Positions 1 through 6,629 of a stretch of 15,626 bases of DNA are shown in pieces. Within the stretch, counting starts at the first letter, position 1. Each line of letters begins with the position of its first letter. The notes under the pieces are model-generated. The model ran no database searches and was not told the DNA's origin. It saw only the letters and a list, made by a program, of their open reading frames with translations. The DNA lies in contig CAJTMG010000037.1 in NCBI GenBank assembly GCA_910577405.1, forward strand, positions 1 through 15,626. Direction: 5' to 3'. Origin of the DNA: an uncultured Oscillibacter sp. (GTDB taxonomy: Bacteria; Bacillota; Clostridia; Oscillospirales; Oscillospiraceae). The position numbers were made by a program, and so were the translations under genes.

Positions 1-299
1 GTCACATAATCGTCTGCTCCCAATTCAAAGCCTTTTAGCATATCGCTTTCCATATCGTTTGCCGTCAGAAAAATCACGGCGGTATCCGGACGGCGCTCTT
101 TGATTTCCGTACAGAAGTCAAACCCGCTTCCATCAGGCAGGTTGACATCCAGCACAATCAAATCATAGTCCTGCGCTTCACAGAAATTGACCGCCGCTGA
201 TTTTGACATAGCCGCGTCCACAGTGTAGCCCGCCGCCGAAAGATTGTAGCAAAGAGTATTGTTCAAAAGACTGTCATCTTCAACGACTAAAATCCTCAT
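1..299 (-). CDS. Response regulator receiver domain, OmpR/PhoB type (partial)
   Basis: This is the first 99 residues of a two-component response regulator; the rest runs off the left edge. The start MRILVVEDDS carries the acidic pair at Asp8-Asp9. The phospho-acceptor is Asp51 in LIVLDVNLPDGSG, and the conserved Thr79 lies in VIFLTA. GADDYV just before the edge is where the conserved Lys-Pro motif would follow. These features define a CheY-like receiver fold. The OmpR/PhoB class, with a winged-helix DNA-binding half, is inferred from the style of the receiver and from an 11-bp direct repeat upstream, because the output domain is not visible. AAAGGAAG precedes the ATG at a good distance. The partner kinase would be expected just off the window. 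Nothing links it to the sigma-54 operon, from which the desulfurase and the IS remnant separate it. Confidence 0.85.
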   Translation of the reverse strand, partial: MRILVVEDDSLLNNTLCYNLSAAGYTVDAAMSKSAAVNFCEAQDYDLIVLDVNLPDGSGFDFCTEIKERRPDTAVIFLTANDMESDMLKGFELGADDYV

Positions 300-334
300 G
301 GCTTCACTTCCTTTCCCATATAGGATAACACGAT

Positions 335-355
335 AATGTCACAGAAATGTCACAG
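335..355 (-). promoter_or_regulatory. 11-bp-spaced direct repeat upstream of the response regulator
   Basis: The 10-mer CTGTGACATT (minus strand) occurs twice, at 346-355 and 335-344, with start-to-start spacing of exactly 11 bp. OmpR/PhoB-family regulators bind tandem direct repeats on one helical face with about this period. The repeat sits about 35-55 bases upstream of the start codon, so it is a plausible autoregulatory operator overlapping the promoter. A loose -10 (TATCCT) lies between it and the ribosome binding site. The link to this particular regulator is inference. Confidence 0.45.
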
Positions 356-438
356 CAGTTTTTGTATTGCAACACACAGTCTAATTTTATGGAGATACGG
401 CGAATAAATCAACATCCAGGATGTAAACAATAAATTGA

Positions 439-702
439 TGTTACACAACGACCCGCGGAAAATTTCTGGACTATCTCAAAAACACGCTTTTTCAGAAGGC
501 TGGCATGAAATTATGGCACTTGCCAGCGTACAGCCCCGATTTGAATCCAAGCAAAAATATGTGGTCAAAAATCAAGGCGATTCTTCGCAAGCTGCAAATC
601 ATATTATTGCCCCAGCTTCCACATAGTATTGCTGAGACTTTCTCGCGAATCCATCCATCGGACTGCGCCGGTTGGTTTTCTGCCGCTGGTATCCCTTGTT
701 AA
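439..702 (+). pseudogene. IS630-family transposase remnant (internal deletion)
   Basis: A plus-strand reading frame encodes the end of an IS630-type DDE transposase. It contains the hallmark LPAYSPDLNP followed by MWSKIKAILRKL and finishes with HPSDCAGWFSAAG, the usual C-terminal signature, where the third catalytic residue would normally be Glu in NPIE. Here that stretch reads NPSK, so the catalytic Glu is lost. Upstream in the same frame is GKFLDYLKNTLFQ, which resembles the segment that normally precedes the second catalytic Asp. The intervening stretch with that Asp (about 30-40 residues in intact relatives, from memory) is missing, so the two parts are joined directly. There is no credible start and an in-frame stop lies at 436-438. 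This is a dead fragment, with no element ends identified. Confidence 0.75.
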
Positions 703-717
703 TTTCTTGGTATGAAA

Positions 718-765
718 GAATCTCCCATAATTCCCCATCGAATTTCAGGGAATTACGGGAGATTC
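718..765 (-). terminator. Long hairpin after the cysteine desulfurase, probable terminator
   Basis: Two 18-base arms (718-735 and 748-765) form an inverted repeat around a 12-base loop with a single difference. On the minus strand the difference becomes a G-U wobble, so the RNA stem is unbroken. On the plus strand it is an A-C mismatch. On the minus strand it begins about 36 bases after the desulfurase stop and is followed by TTTCAT, a weak U-tract. The strand asymmetry favours a role on the desulfurase transcript. An IS-derived palindrome is the alternative, since the transposase remnant ends only 15 bases away. Confidence 0.5.
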
Positions 766-801
766 TGCAAAAAAGTATGAACAGCCATTGGATTGTCCGA
801 C

Positions 802-1929
802 TTATCTCACATGAAGGTAGTCTTCCAACGCGTCAACAAACAGGTCTGCTTCGTCAAACGTATTGTATTTGCTGAGACTGATTCTGAGCGCGGTATCTAT
901 TCGTTCGCCGTCAAAGCCCATCGCCTGAAGCACATGACTTTTTGCGCCTTTTGAACAGGCCGAACCAGCGGAAACATAGATTTGCCGCATACTGAGCCAG
1001 TTTATAATATCATAAGAGGGAATTCCAGGCAGGGAGACATTCAAAATATATGGCGACGCGTCTGAGGGAGAGTTGACCGCTGCTCCGGGGATTTTTTCCA
1101 GCAATCTGTCCTCCAGGCGCCGCCGGACGTTTGCAACTTGTTCAAGCCGTTCTGTCATGCGATACAGGGCTTTGTCCGCCGCTTCACCAAAGGCGCAGGC
1201 CAAAGGAACACTCTCCGTTCCGGGACTGATTCGCCCCTCCTGACTTCCGCCGTACATCAAAGGTTCCACCATATCCCGGCGGCGAAGATACAGCGCGCCG
1301 ATTCCTTTTGGACCGTGTATTTTATGTGCGCTGGCGGAAACCATATCCACGTCATATTGAAAGAGCTTGAACGGAATTTTCCCAAATCCCTGCACGCAGT
1401 CCGTATGAATCAGCGTATCTGGATTTTTCTTTCGCACGCCATCCACGATTTCCGCCAAAGGGAGAATCTCTCCAGTCTCGTTGTTTACGAACATCACCGA
1501 CACCAAAGCCGTATCCGCCTCCACCGCGCCGATCACATCCTCCGCCGAAATCCGATGGCTTTCCGGGTCCGGACGGACATAGGTTACACGCCAGCCCTGC
1601 TGCTCCATGTACCGGCAGGCAAAAAGAACAGAATCGTGTTCAATCGCGGTGGCAACAATATGACGGCCGGTCTTCATATTTGCCCGCGCCCCGCCCTGAA
1701 TCGCCAGATTGTTGCTTTCAGTCCCTCCGGAAGTGAAATAAACGCAGTCTGTTTTTGCAGCCAGCATCTTTGCAATCTGATTCCGGGCAATCCCCAGCTC
1801 GCCATAGGCTTCCGCTCCAACGCCATGCAGTGACGACGGATTGCCAAACTGCCCGCGCATTATCTGCACAGCACGTTCCGCCGCCGTTTCATCCACACGG
1901 GTCGTCGCGCTGTTGTCAAAATAGATCAT
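802..1929 (-). CDS. Cysteine desulfurase, NifS/IscS family
   Basis: A PLP-dependent enzyme that takes sulfur from L-cysteine as an enzyme persulfide, giving alanine and sulfur for Fe-S clusters, thiolated tRNA or other acceptors. The 375-residue length is normal for the family. Visible signatures are the N-terminal IYFDNSATT, FTSGGTESNNLAIQG for the cofactor phosphate, HTDCVQGFGKI, and SASAHKIHGPKGIG with the PLP-binding Lys. The catalytic Cys is in SAGSACSKGAKSHVLQAMG. That loop is slightly shorter than in classical IscS/NifS, a form I associate with Firmicutes homologues. There is no scaffold gene (iscU/nifU) or thiI/mnmA next door, so its sulfur acceptor is unclear. It follows the operon remnant by 67 bases, across a GC-rich hairpin, and is probably a separate housekeeping unit. 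Confidence 0.95.
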   Translation of the reverse strand: MIYFDNSATTRVDETAAERAVQIMRGQFGNPSSLHGVGAEAYGELGIARNQIAKMLAAKTDCVYFTSGGTESNNLAIQGGARANMKTGRHIVATAIEHDSVLFACRYMEQQGWRVTYVRPDPESHRISAEDVIGAVEADTALVSVMFVNNETGEILPLAEIVDGVRKKNPDTLIHTDCVQGFGKIPFKLFQYDVDMVSASAHKIHGPKGIGALYLRRRDMVEPLMYGGSQEGRISPGTESVPLACAFGEAADKALYRMTERLEQVANVRRRLEDRLLEKIPGAAVNSPSDASPYILNVSLPGIPSYDIINWLSMRQIYVSAGSACSKGAKSHVLQAMGFDGERIDTALRISLSKYNTFDEADLFVDALEDYLHVR

Positions 1930-1948
1930 ACTGCGGCACCTGCTTTCT

Positions 1949-1975
1949 GGGGAGGAGGAGAGTATCCCCCTCCCC
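1949..1975 (-). other. GC-rich intercistronic hairpin before the cysteine desulfurase
   Basis: GGGGAGG (minus strand 1975-1969) can pair with CCTCCCC (1955-1949) around a 13-base loop. It lies between the end of the catabolic operon and the desulfurase start. No U-tract follows, so it is not a standard intrinsic terminator. It could attenuate or stabilise the operon's 3' end. Confidence 0.25.
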
Positions 1976-1996
1976 GGATTTCAAACGGATTCTGAG

Positions 1997-2310
1997 TTAA
2001 GCCTGAAGGACTTCCATCCCATAATCCGCGGCAACAGCGGCAATCTGCTGGGCATAATCGCCGTAAACCATGGAGAAATGATGTCCCACCCACTTCTGGC
2101 ACTCATGGAAGTGGTTGGCGTCGGCAACCTTGAAGCGCATGGCCAGTTTGCATTCGGGAACCAGATAGTTGTCACAGCCCGTGATCTTGCCGGTGACAAT
2201 CATGATCTTTTTCATGTCGGGACTCATATTGATCAGGGTCACTGTCTCGCCGATGTCCTGGGCAAAATCATAACGCAGAGTAGTGCCCCAACCGTCCATG
2301 GCGAAGCATT
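1997..2310 (-). pseudogene. C-terminal fragment of an L-fucose/arabinose-isomerase-like protein
   Basis: The readable part starts near FAMDGWGTTLRYDFAQD and ends VAADYGMEVLQA, about 100 residues. It resembles the C-terminal domain of L-fucose isomerase-like proteins. That domain typically has an aromatic-rich start, a beta-rich middle (here KIMIVTGKITGCDN) and a final W-x-x-HH...VYGDY...LG-x-EV motif (here WVGHHFSMVYGDY). This assignment is by remembered pattern only. Everything upstream of this domain, including the metal-binding active site of the family, is absent. Instead the frame is joined, out of frame, to the start of a SnoaL-like gene at about 2303-2311. The reading frame stays open further upstream, but that is merely antisense-like noise through the neighbouring gene. 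It has no start of its own and is probably dead. Confidence 0.55.
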
Positions 2311-2415
2311 GTTCAGGTAGGCACAGAGGGAATCTGCGTCCGTGACCGGGATGGACCGGATTTCCTGTTCCTTCGCGTGCAGCTGCTCTGCCAGGCCAAA
2401 ACATACCATACTCAT
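2311..2415 (-). pseudogene. N-terminal fragment of a third SnoaL-like protein
   Basis: The ATG at 2415 overlaps the upstream gene's stop (TGATG) and has a GGAGG ribosome binding site, so it was once a translationally coupled gene. Its first 34 codons encode a protein clearly related to the start of the SnoaL-like gene at 3056-3598. Both share CF near the start, LH..E...R.I in the middle and the nearly exact VTDADSLCAYL. After CAYLN the similarity stops and the DNA changes to the isomerase-like fragment in another frame. The reading frame runs on meaninglessly and stops at 2239. The DNA of the two copies has diverged at many third positions, so this is an old paralogue later cut by a deletion, not a recent duplication. 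Confidence 0.7.
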
Positions 2416-3014
2416 CACTCTGCCTCCTCTTCCGTTTTGGCTTTTGTCTCCTCAAGACCGTCATAAAATTCCAGAAGGGATTTGGCAAAGGGACGAAGAT
2501 TCCGGGTGCGGCGGCGAAGCGCGTCCTGTCCGTTGATGACAAACTCCTTCACGATGCACCAGCGGCCTTCTACCTTCTCCACATAGCACTCACACAAACA
2601 GTAAGCGCTGTCCTCATGGAATACGGAACCGTCTCCCAGACCATCCGCCGACGCGCCGCCCCGGGAGACAACGCCGGAATTGCTGGTAATCTGTCCGAAA
2701 TGATAGCCGTGTTCCGGGTCGCCCACCGCGTAGATTTCCTTAAAGTTGCATTTCTTGCTGGGGTAGAGGGAAAAAGTCGGCAGCGTCTCCACCTCAAGCG
2801 CGTCCTTGCCCCCGACCCAGGTCCCGACGCCCTCCAGATGCGTAACGGTGTGGTCGCAATAATAGTCGTAGCACAGCCCCGCCTGATGGAATTCCCAAAT
2901 CAGTCTGGTATACACCTCAAACTGCTTTGCGGCTTCCTCCGGCGTTTCCAGCTTGCAGTTGTAATAATATTCTTCCAGAGCCCGGCGTTCCGCCAATACT
3001 TCCTTACGGCCCAT
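2415..3014 (-). CDS. SnoaL-like (NTF2-fold) protein
   Basis: A 199-residue soluble protein. It has a helical N-terminus (GRKEVLAERRALEEYYYNC), then IWEFHQAGLCYDYYCDHTVTH, typical of the helix-plus-cone opening of SnoaL/NTF2-like proteins. A terminal strand, CECYVEKVEGRWCIVKEFVINGQDAL, matches the usual last strands of the fold. Members of this fold cyclise, isomerise or hydrolyse small molecules, or simply bind ligands, so no reaction can be assigned. Polar pocket candidates include His55, His59 and His105. The C-terminus is a charged, Glu-rich tail. An AAAGGAGG ribosome binding site supports the start. It lies 41 bases after its relative at 3056-3598 and overlaps the start of a third, broken copy, so the locus carried at least three tandem paralogues, perhaps subunits of one hetero-oligomer. 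Confidence 0.7.
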   Translation of the reverse strand: MGRKEVLAERRALEEYYYNCKLETPEEAAKQFEVYTRLIWEFHQAGLCYDYYCDHTVTHLEGVGTWVGGKDALEVETLPTFSLYPSKKCNFKEIYAVGDPEHGYHFGQITSNSGVVSRGGASADGLGDGSVFHEDSAYCLCECYVEKVEGRWCIVKEFVINGQDALRRRTRNLRPFAKSLLEFYDGLEETKAKTEEEAE

Positions 3015-3055
3015 AAATACCTCCTCCTTTGTTTCAGATTTCCAACGAATTTTTC

Positions 3056-3598
3056 TTACATATCAAGACTTGTAAAGCCCTTTTCGCCCGTGCAGACAGC
3101 CCGGATATAATCACAGGAGTGCATGGTCCATTCCAGAACGATCAGCCATTCTCCGTCGATCTTTTCAACATAGAACGCGCTGAGGTTCAACGCCTTCTCT
3201 CTCTCCAACCGGAGTCCTGCCGGCGGTCCATAGATGCTGGGGCCTTTGTTTATGCCGGTAAAATAATACCGCATCCAGACCTTGCAGCTGGTTTCCCCGG
3301 TGGGAACAGCAAAGATGTCCTCGATTTCCACCCTCAAATCCGGAAACGCGCTGCAAAGCCGCATGACTTCATGTTCCGCCTCCTGAATGCCCCGCAAAAC
3401 GAATCCGTTCTCCCGGAAAAGCTCAATTCCATCGTCGTAGATGTCGTAGACGCAGCCGAACATTTTGTGATTGTATATGAATTCCCAGAAGCCTTTCAGG
3501 TAAGCGCACAGACTGTCCGCGTCTGTTACCTGAATGGCCCGCAGCTTCGTCTCGTGGTCATGCAGAGCGTCTGCCCGTGCAAAACAGTCCTGGCTCAT
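3056..3598 (-). CDS. SnoaL-like (NTF2-fold) protein
   Basis: A 180-residue protein with the SnoaL/NTF2-like pattern. An N-terminal helical part ends in TDADSLCAYL, followed by WEFIYNHKMFGCVYDIYDDGIEL. RGIQEAEHEVMRLCSAFPDLRVEIEDIF is the typical helix-then-strand element of the polyketide-cyclase subfamily, where the ester-cyclase catalytic Asp sits near such a segment. A final sheet reads FYVEKIDGEWLIVLEWTMHS. The gene overlaps the dehydrogenase upstream by four bases (ATGA) and has a GGAGG site, so translation is coupled. The pairing with a second SnoaL-like gene and a truncated third suggests related but distinct catalytic or structural roles in the pathway. The substrate is unknown. Confidence 0.75.
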   Translation of the reverse strand: MSQDCFARADALHDHETKLRAIQVTDADSLCAYLKGFWEFIYNHKMFGCVYDIYDDGIELFRENGFVLRGIQEAEHEVMRLCSAFPDLRVEIEDIFAVPTGETSCKVWMRYYFTGINKGPSIYGPPAGLRLEREKALNLSAFYVEKIDGEWLIVLEWTMHSCDYIRAVCTGEKGFTSLDM

Positions 3599-4701
3599 TC
3601 CCCCTCCTCCTGCTGATGATACTGCCGGCCAAAAGCGTCGGCGTCCATCAAAGCCTGATAAACCATCTCGCTGGTAACTTCAAAGGGCATATGATGGATG
3701 GTGCTGGTGGGAACGCAGGCTTTTTCTGCCGCCCCGCGTACAGCATCCGGCTCCGCATCCGGATATCCCAGGTCCGCAAAGCAGATGGGAAGCCCGATGG
3801 AGGTGCTGAATGCCGCCACAGCGTTCAAATCCTCCTGCGCGTCCTCCATAACAAGCTGTGCCAGGGTACAGAAGGCAACATTGAAGCCATGGAGCTGACT
3901 CCGGAGCGCGGGAATCTGTGTAAAGCCCTTCTGAATACCGTGGGCCGCCGCCAGACCTCCGCTTTCAAAGCCAACGCTGGAAAGATAGGTATTGACCTCT
4001 ACAATGGTTTCCACCGCCTGCGAGCAGAGACCGGATTCCGCATCCCGCATGGCTGCCAGACCGTCCCGCCGGAGGAAGTCCCAGCACAGGCGGGCAAGTC
4101 CGGAGGCCGCGCGGGTAGGCTTTCCGCCCAGCTGATTGTCGCTTCCGGAGGCACGGCAGGCACGCGCCTCAAACCAGGTGGCCATAGCGTCGCCCATTCC
4201 CGCCGCGAGCAGTCGGGCCGGAGCTTTCGCGATGACCGCCGTATCTGCCAGAACTGCCTGGGGACAGGAATCCAAGTGCAGATAACGGTCGAAGGCGCCG
4301 TCGTCGTGATAAATGACGCTGAGGGAACTGCAGGGAGAATCCGACGAGGCCACGGTAGGCGCCGCCGCTACAGGAATCTGCCCATAGTGTCCCACAGCTT
4401 TGGCAGTATCCAGAATCTTTCCGCCGCCAATGCCGATCACAGCAGTGGCGCGGTGTGTCCGGGCGGCTTCAAGAAGGCGGTCAATCTGACGCTGGCTGCA
4501 TTCTCCCTGAAAGACTTCCTGACGCACCTGCCAGTCCGCTCCGGAAAAGCACTTCTCCAGCGTAGGGCCGATTCTCTTTGTTCCTGACACGCTGAGCAGC
4601 ACCAGCGGACGTTTCCCCATACCTTGCAGATACTGGTCCAGCTCACCCAGGATGTTTGGCCCCTGCACATACTTGGCAGGGCTTTTCAGTAAATAACGCA
4701 T
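3595..4701 (-). CDS. Glycerol-dehydrogenase-like metal-dependent alcohol dehydrogenase
   Basis: A 368-residue member of the iron/zinc alcohol dehydrogenase family, closest in pattern to glycerol dehydrogenase. The NAD-binding motif is VIGIGGGKILDTAKAV (about residues 88-103). The three metal ligands of the glycerol dehydrogenase type are visible: Asp171 in GMGDAMATWFEA, His254 in ESGGLAAAHGI, and His271 in LHGFNVAF. APTVASSDSPCSSLSVIY is also typical. It should interconvert a small polyol or hydroxy-alcohol with the ketone, using NAD. In this operon it more likely handles a pathway intermediate than free glycerol, since no dihydroxyacetone kinase is present. A GGAGG site precedes the ATG, 21 bases separate it from dctM, and its stop overlaps the SnoaL-like start. 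Whether it acts on glycerol is not shown. Confidence 0.85.
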   Translation of the reverse strand: MRYLLKSPAKYVQGPNILGELDQYLQGMGKRPLVLLSVSGTKRIGPTLEKCFSGADWQVRQEVFQGECSQRQIDRLLEAARTHRATAVIGIGGGKILDTAKAVGHYGQIPVAAAPTVASSDSPCSSLSVIYHDDGAFDRYLHLDSCPQAVLADTAVIAKAPARLLAAGMGDAMATWFEARACRASGSDNQLGGKPTRAASGLARLCWDFLRRDGLAAMRDAESGLCSQAVETIVEVNTYLSSVGFESGGLAAAHGIQKGFTQIPALRSQLHGFNVAFCTLAQLVMEDAQEDLNAVAAFSTSIGLPICFADLGYPDAEPDAVRGAAEKACVPTSTIHHMPFEVTSEMVYQALMDADAFGRQYHQQEEGE

Positions 4702-4722
4702 AGCCTTCCGTTACCTCCGTTG

Positions 4723-6012
4723 TCAGACCGTGTAACCCATAATCCTGGGCAGGAACAGCACCAGTTCCGGAATATAGGTAATCAGAAGCAGCGCGGCTAC
4801 GGCCATACCGATCCAGGGCCAGATATCTTTTGCCAGTTTGTTCAGAGGCACGCCGCCAATCGCGGAGGCCATGAAGAGATTCGCACCCAGAGGCGGGGTC
4901 ACAAAGCCGATGGCAAGGTTGATGATGGTCACAATGCCAAAATGAACGGGGCTTACTCCCACGGCGGTGACAATGGGCAGCAGGATGGGAACGGTCAGGA
5001 TGATTGCAGCGTTGGTTTCCATAAAAGTTCCCATAATCAGGTAAATTACATTGATGATGAGCAGCAGTACGATCTTGTTCTCTGTGATGGAAAGGATCAT
5101 GGACGCCACTTTCGCGGGGACCTGCTCAATAGAAAGGATGCTTCCGAAACCGGCGGACATACTGATGATGAACATTACCGGCGCGGAGATTGTCATAGCG
5201 TGCATAGCGAGATAGGGCAGGATCTTCAGATTGACTTCCTTATAGATAAAGACGCTGACAATGACGCCGATCAGACAGCCCAGAGCGGCGGATTCCGTAG
5301 GCGTGCAGATACCGCTGTAAATGCTGCCCAGGATGACCACGGGGACCAGTATGGCAGGAATGGCGTCAATCCAGATATGGAGCGTCTCTTTGAAGGAACG
5401 CTTCACCTTGGCGTCCGGCACATAGCCCTTCCGCTTGGAGGAGATGTAGCAGTACACGATAAGAGCAAATCCAAAGAGAATGCCGGCAGGGATTCCAGCG
5501 GTGAACATGGATGTCAGGGACACGCCCGCTGTGGTAGCATAGACGACCATGCAGACACTCGGGGGAATCATGGTACCGATTGCGCCGCCGATGGCTACCA
5601 TGCAGGTGCCGTAGGAACGGTCATAGTGTGCCTTTACCATTTCCGGAATCATAATCAGGCCGATGGCGGAAACCGTCGCGGAGCCGGTACCGGAAATGGC
5701 GGCAAAGATCATGCAGGCAATGATGGTGACAATGCCAAGACCGCCGGTGATGTTGCCGAAGCCCAGCTTTGCGACATTAATGAGCCGTCTGGAAATGCCG
5801 CCTTTGGCCATGATATCCCCGGCAAAGGTGAAAAGCGGGCAGGCTACCAGCAAATAGGAGTTGAAGCCATTGGTGGCAACCTTGGTAAAAGAGGAAAGAG
5901 AGATTGTCTCAAAGACCTGCGTGTTGAACAGGGAAGTCGCGCCAAGGGCCACAGCAATCGGCGCGCCCAGAATAAACAGCCCGACGAAAATCAGGACCAG
6001 CGCCACCATCAT
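4723..6012 (-). CDS. dctM: TRAP transporter large permease (DctM)
   Basis: The 429-residue large membrane subunit of a tripartite ATP-independent periplasmic-type transporter, a sodium-driven importer usually for carboxylates, sugar acids or related anions. Hydrophobic segments run through the whole length. Family landmarks include LLVACPLFTFAGDIMAKGGIS near residues 52-72, the glycine-rich FAAISGTGSATVSAIGLIMIPEM, GTMIPPSVCMVVYA, TPTESAALGCLIGV and the late GFVTPPLGANLFMAS. Length and motifs look complete. An AAAGGAGG site supports the ATG at 6012, and the start overlaps the stop of the preceding remnant (ATGA). The small permease DctQ is missing and the binding protein just upstream is truncated, so this permease probably cannot work unless partners come from elsewhere. 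A fused DctQ-M is excluded because the N-terminus is that of plain DctM. Confidence 0.95.
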   Translation of the reverse strand: MMVALVLIFVGLFILGAPIAVALGATSLFNTQVFETISLSSFTKVATNGFNSYLLVACPLFTFAGDIMAKGGISRRLINVAKLGFGNITGGLGIVTIIACMIFAAISGTGSATVSAIGLIMIPEMVKAHYDRSYGTCMVAIGGAIGTMIPPSVCMVVYATTAGVSLTSMFTAGIPAGILFGFALIVYCYISSKRKGYVPDAKVKRSFKETLHIWIDAIPAILVPVVILGSIYSGICTPTESAALGCLIGVIVSVFIYKEVNLKILPYLAMHAMTISAPVMFIISMSAGFGSILSIEQVPAKVASMILSITENKIVLLLIINVIYLIMGTFMETNAAIILTVPILLPIVTAVGVSPVHFGIVTIINLAIGFVTPPLGANLFMASAIGGVPLNKLAKDIWPWIGMAVAALLLITYIPELVLFLPRIMGYTV

Positions 6013-6220
6013 AATTCCAGCCCTCCTTTCGGCCCCTTGTTATGGAACGCCGCGTACTCCGCATAGGCTTCCTCCGGAATGGCCTCCCGCGTATCCTGGC
6101 GAATCGTGTCGTTGAAGCAGTACATTTCCAGACCGCCGTTCAGTACACAGTTGGGATTGGTGAAAACCGGCATGGAGCAGCTGAAATGGCGCACCTTCCA
6201 GTAAAGTGTCTGGAAGCAGT
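6009..6220 (-). pseudogene. Unidentified C-terminal remnant between dctP and dctM
   Basis: About 65 residues, readable from near HCFQTLYWKVRHF and ending KGPKGGLEL, in a different frame from the dctP fragment that runs into it. It overlaps the dctM start, so it is the natural 3' end of whatever gene used to precede dctM. That place normally belongs to the small permease dctQ. However, the peptide has no membrane segment and looks like a soluble protein's end, including TREAIPEEAYAEYAAF. The WKVRHFS stretch could be the last strand of another SnoaL/NTF2-like protein, but that is only a weak resemblance. It has no start codon with a ribosome binding site and is probably dead, although its last codons may still couple translation to dctM. 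Confidence 0.45.
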
Positions 6221-6568
6221 GGCCAGCTCCGTCACCTGCGTCTCCATGGCTACGGGATTCATGGTCATCATCTGCACGTCGCCCTCGGCTGCCATATCCA
6301 TAACGGCGTTTGTGTTTCCAAGAACGCCGTTATAATAGATATCTACGGTAATGCGTCCCTCGGACTTGGATTCGACTTCTTCCTTGAATTTCTTCAGGCC
6401 CTGTCCGGAGATGGATTCCTCCGTAAGAACGGTAGAAAGTTTGATGTTCATTTCCTTCCCGCCGGAGGAGCTGCCGTCATCGCCGCCCGAACCGCCGCAG
6501 GCCGACAGACTGAATACCATCATAAGAGCCATTGCCAGAGACAAAAGAGCCTTTATCGTTTTTTTCAT
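6215..6568 (-). pseudogene. dctP: TRAP transporter solute-binding protein, 5' fragment (DctP)
   Basis: The N-terminal third of an extracytoplasmic TRAP binding protein. It starts MKKTIKALLSLAMALM with a lipoprotein signal ending in LSACGG, followed by a Gly/Ser linker. The mature start is INIKLSTVL-like (NIKLSTVLTEESISGQGLKKF), then GRITVDIYYNGVLGNTNAVMDMAAEGDVQMM, the standard DctP opening. Homology ends around TQVTELA. The frame then continues through about 25 unrelated codons to a stop at 6140-6142. A normal DctP is roughly 330 residues, so about two thirds are missing, including the conserved Arg that binds the substrate carboxylate. A GAGAGGAAAT ribosome binding site remains. A large deletion also appears to have removed dctQ. 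Confidence 0.8.
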
Positions 6569-6629
6569 AATATTTCCTCTCTTCCTGTACAGTAAATGCT
6601 GCGTTCCCGTTTGTCCGATTCTTGTTTTT

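Noticed and set aside
514..523. TGGCACTTGC on the plus strand as a second sigma-54 promoter
   Set aside because: The two boxes are directly adjacent with no spacer, and the sequence lies in the transposase coding remnant.
4720..6066. Long plus-strand open frame (448 codons) opposite dctM
   Set aside because: It is a shadow of the dctM gene: the product is a low-complexity Asp/Gly/His-rich string with no domain or ribosome binding site, while the minus strand encodes a clear DctM.
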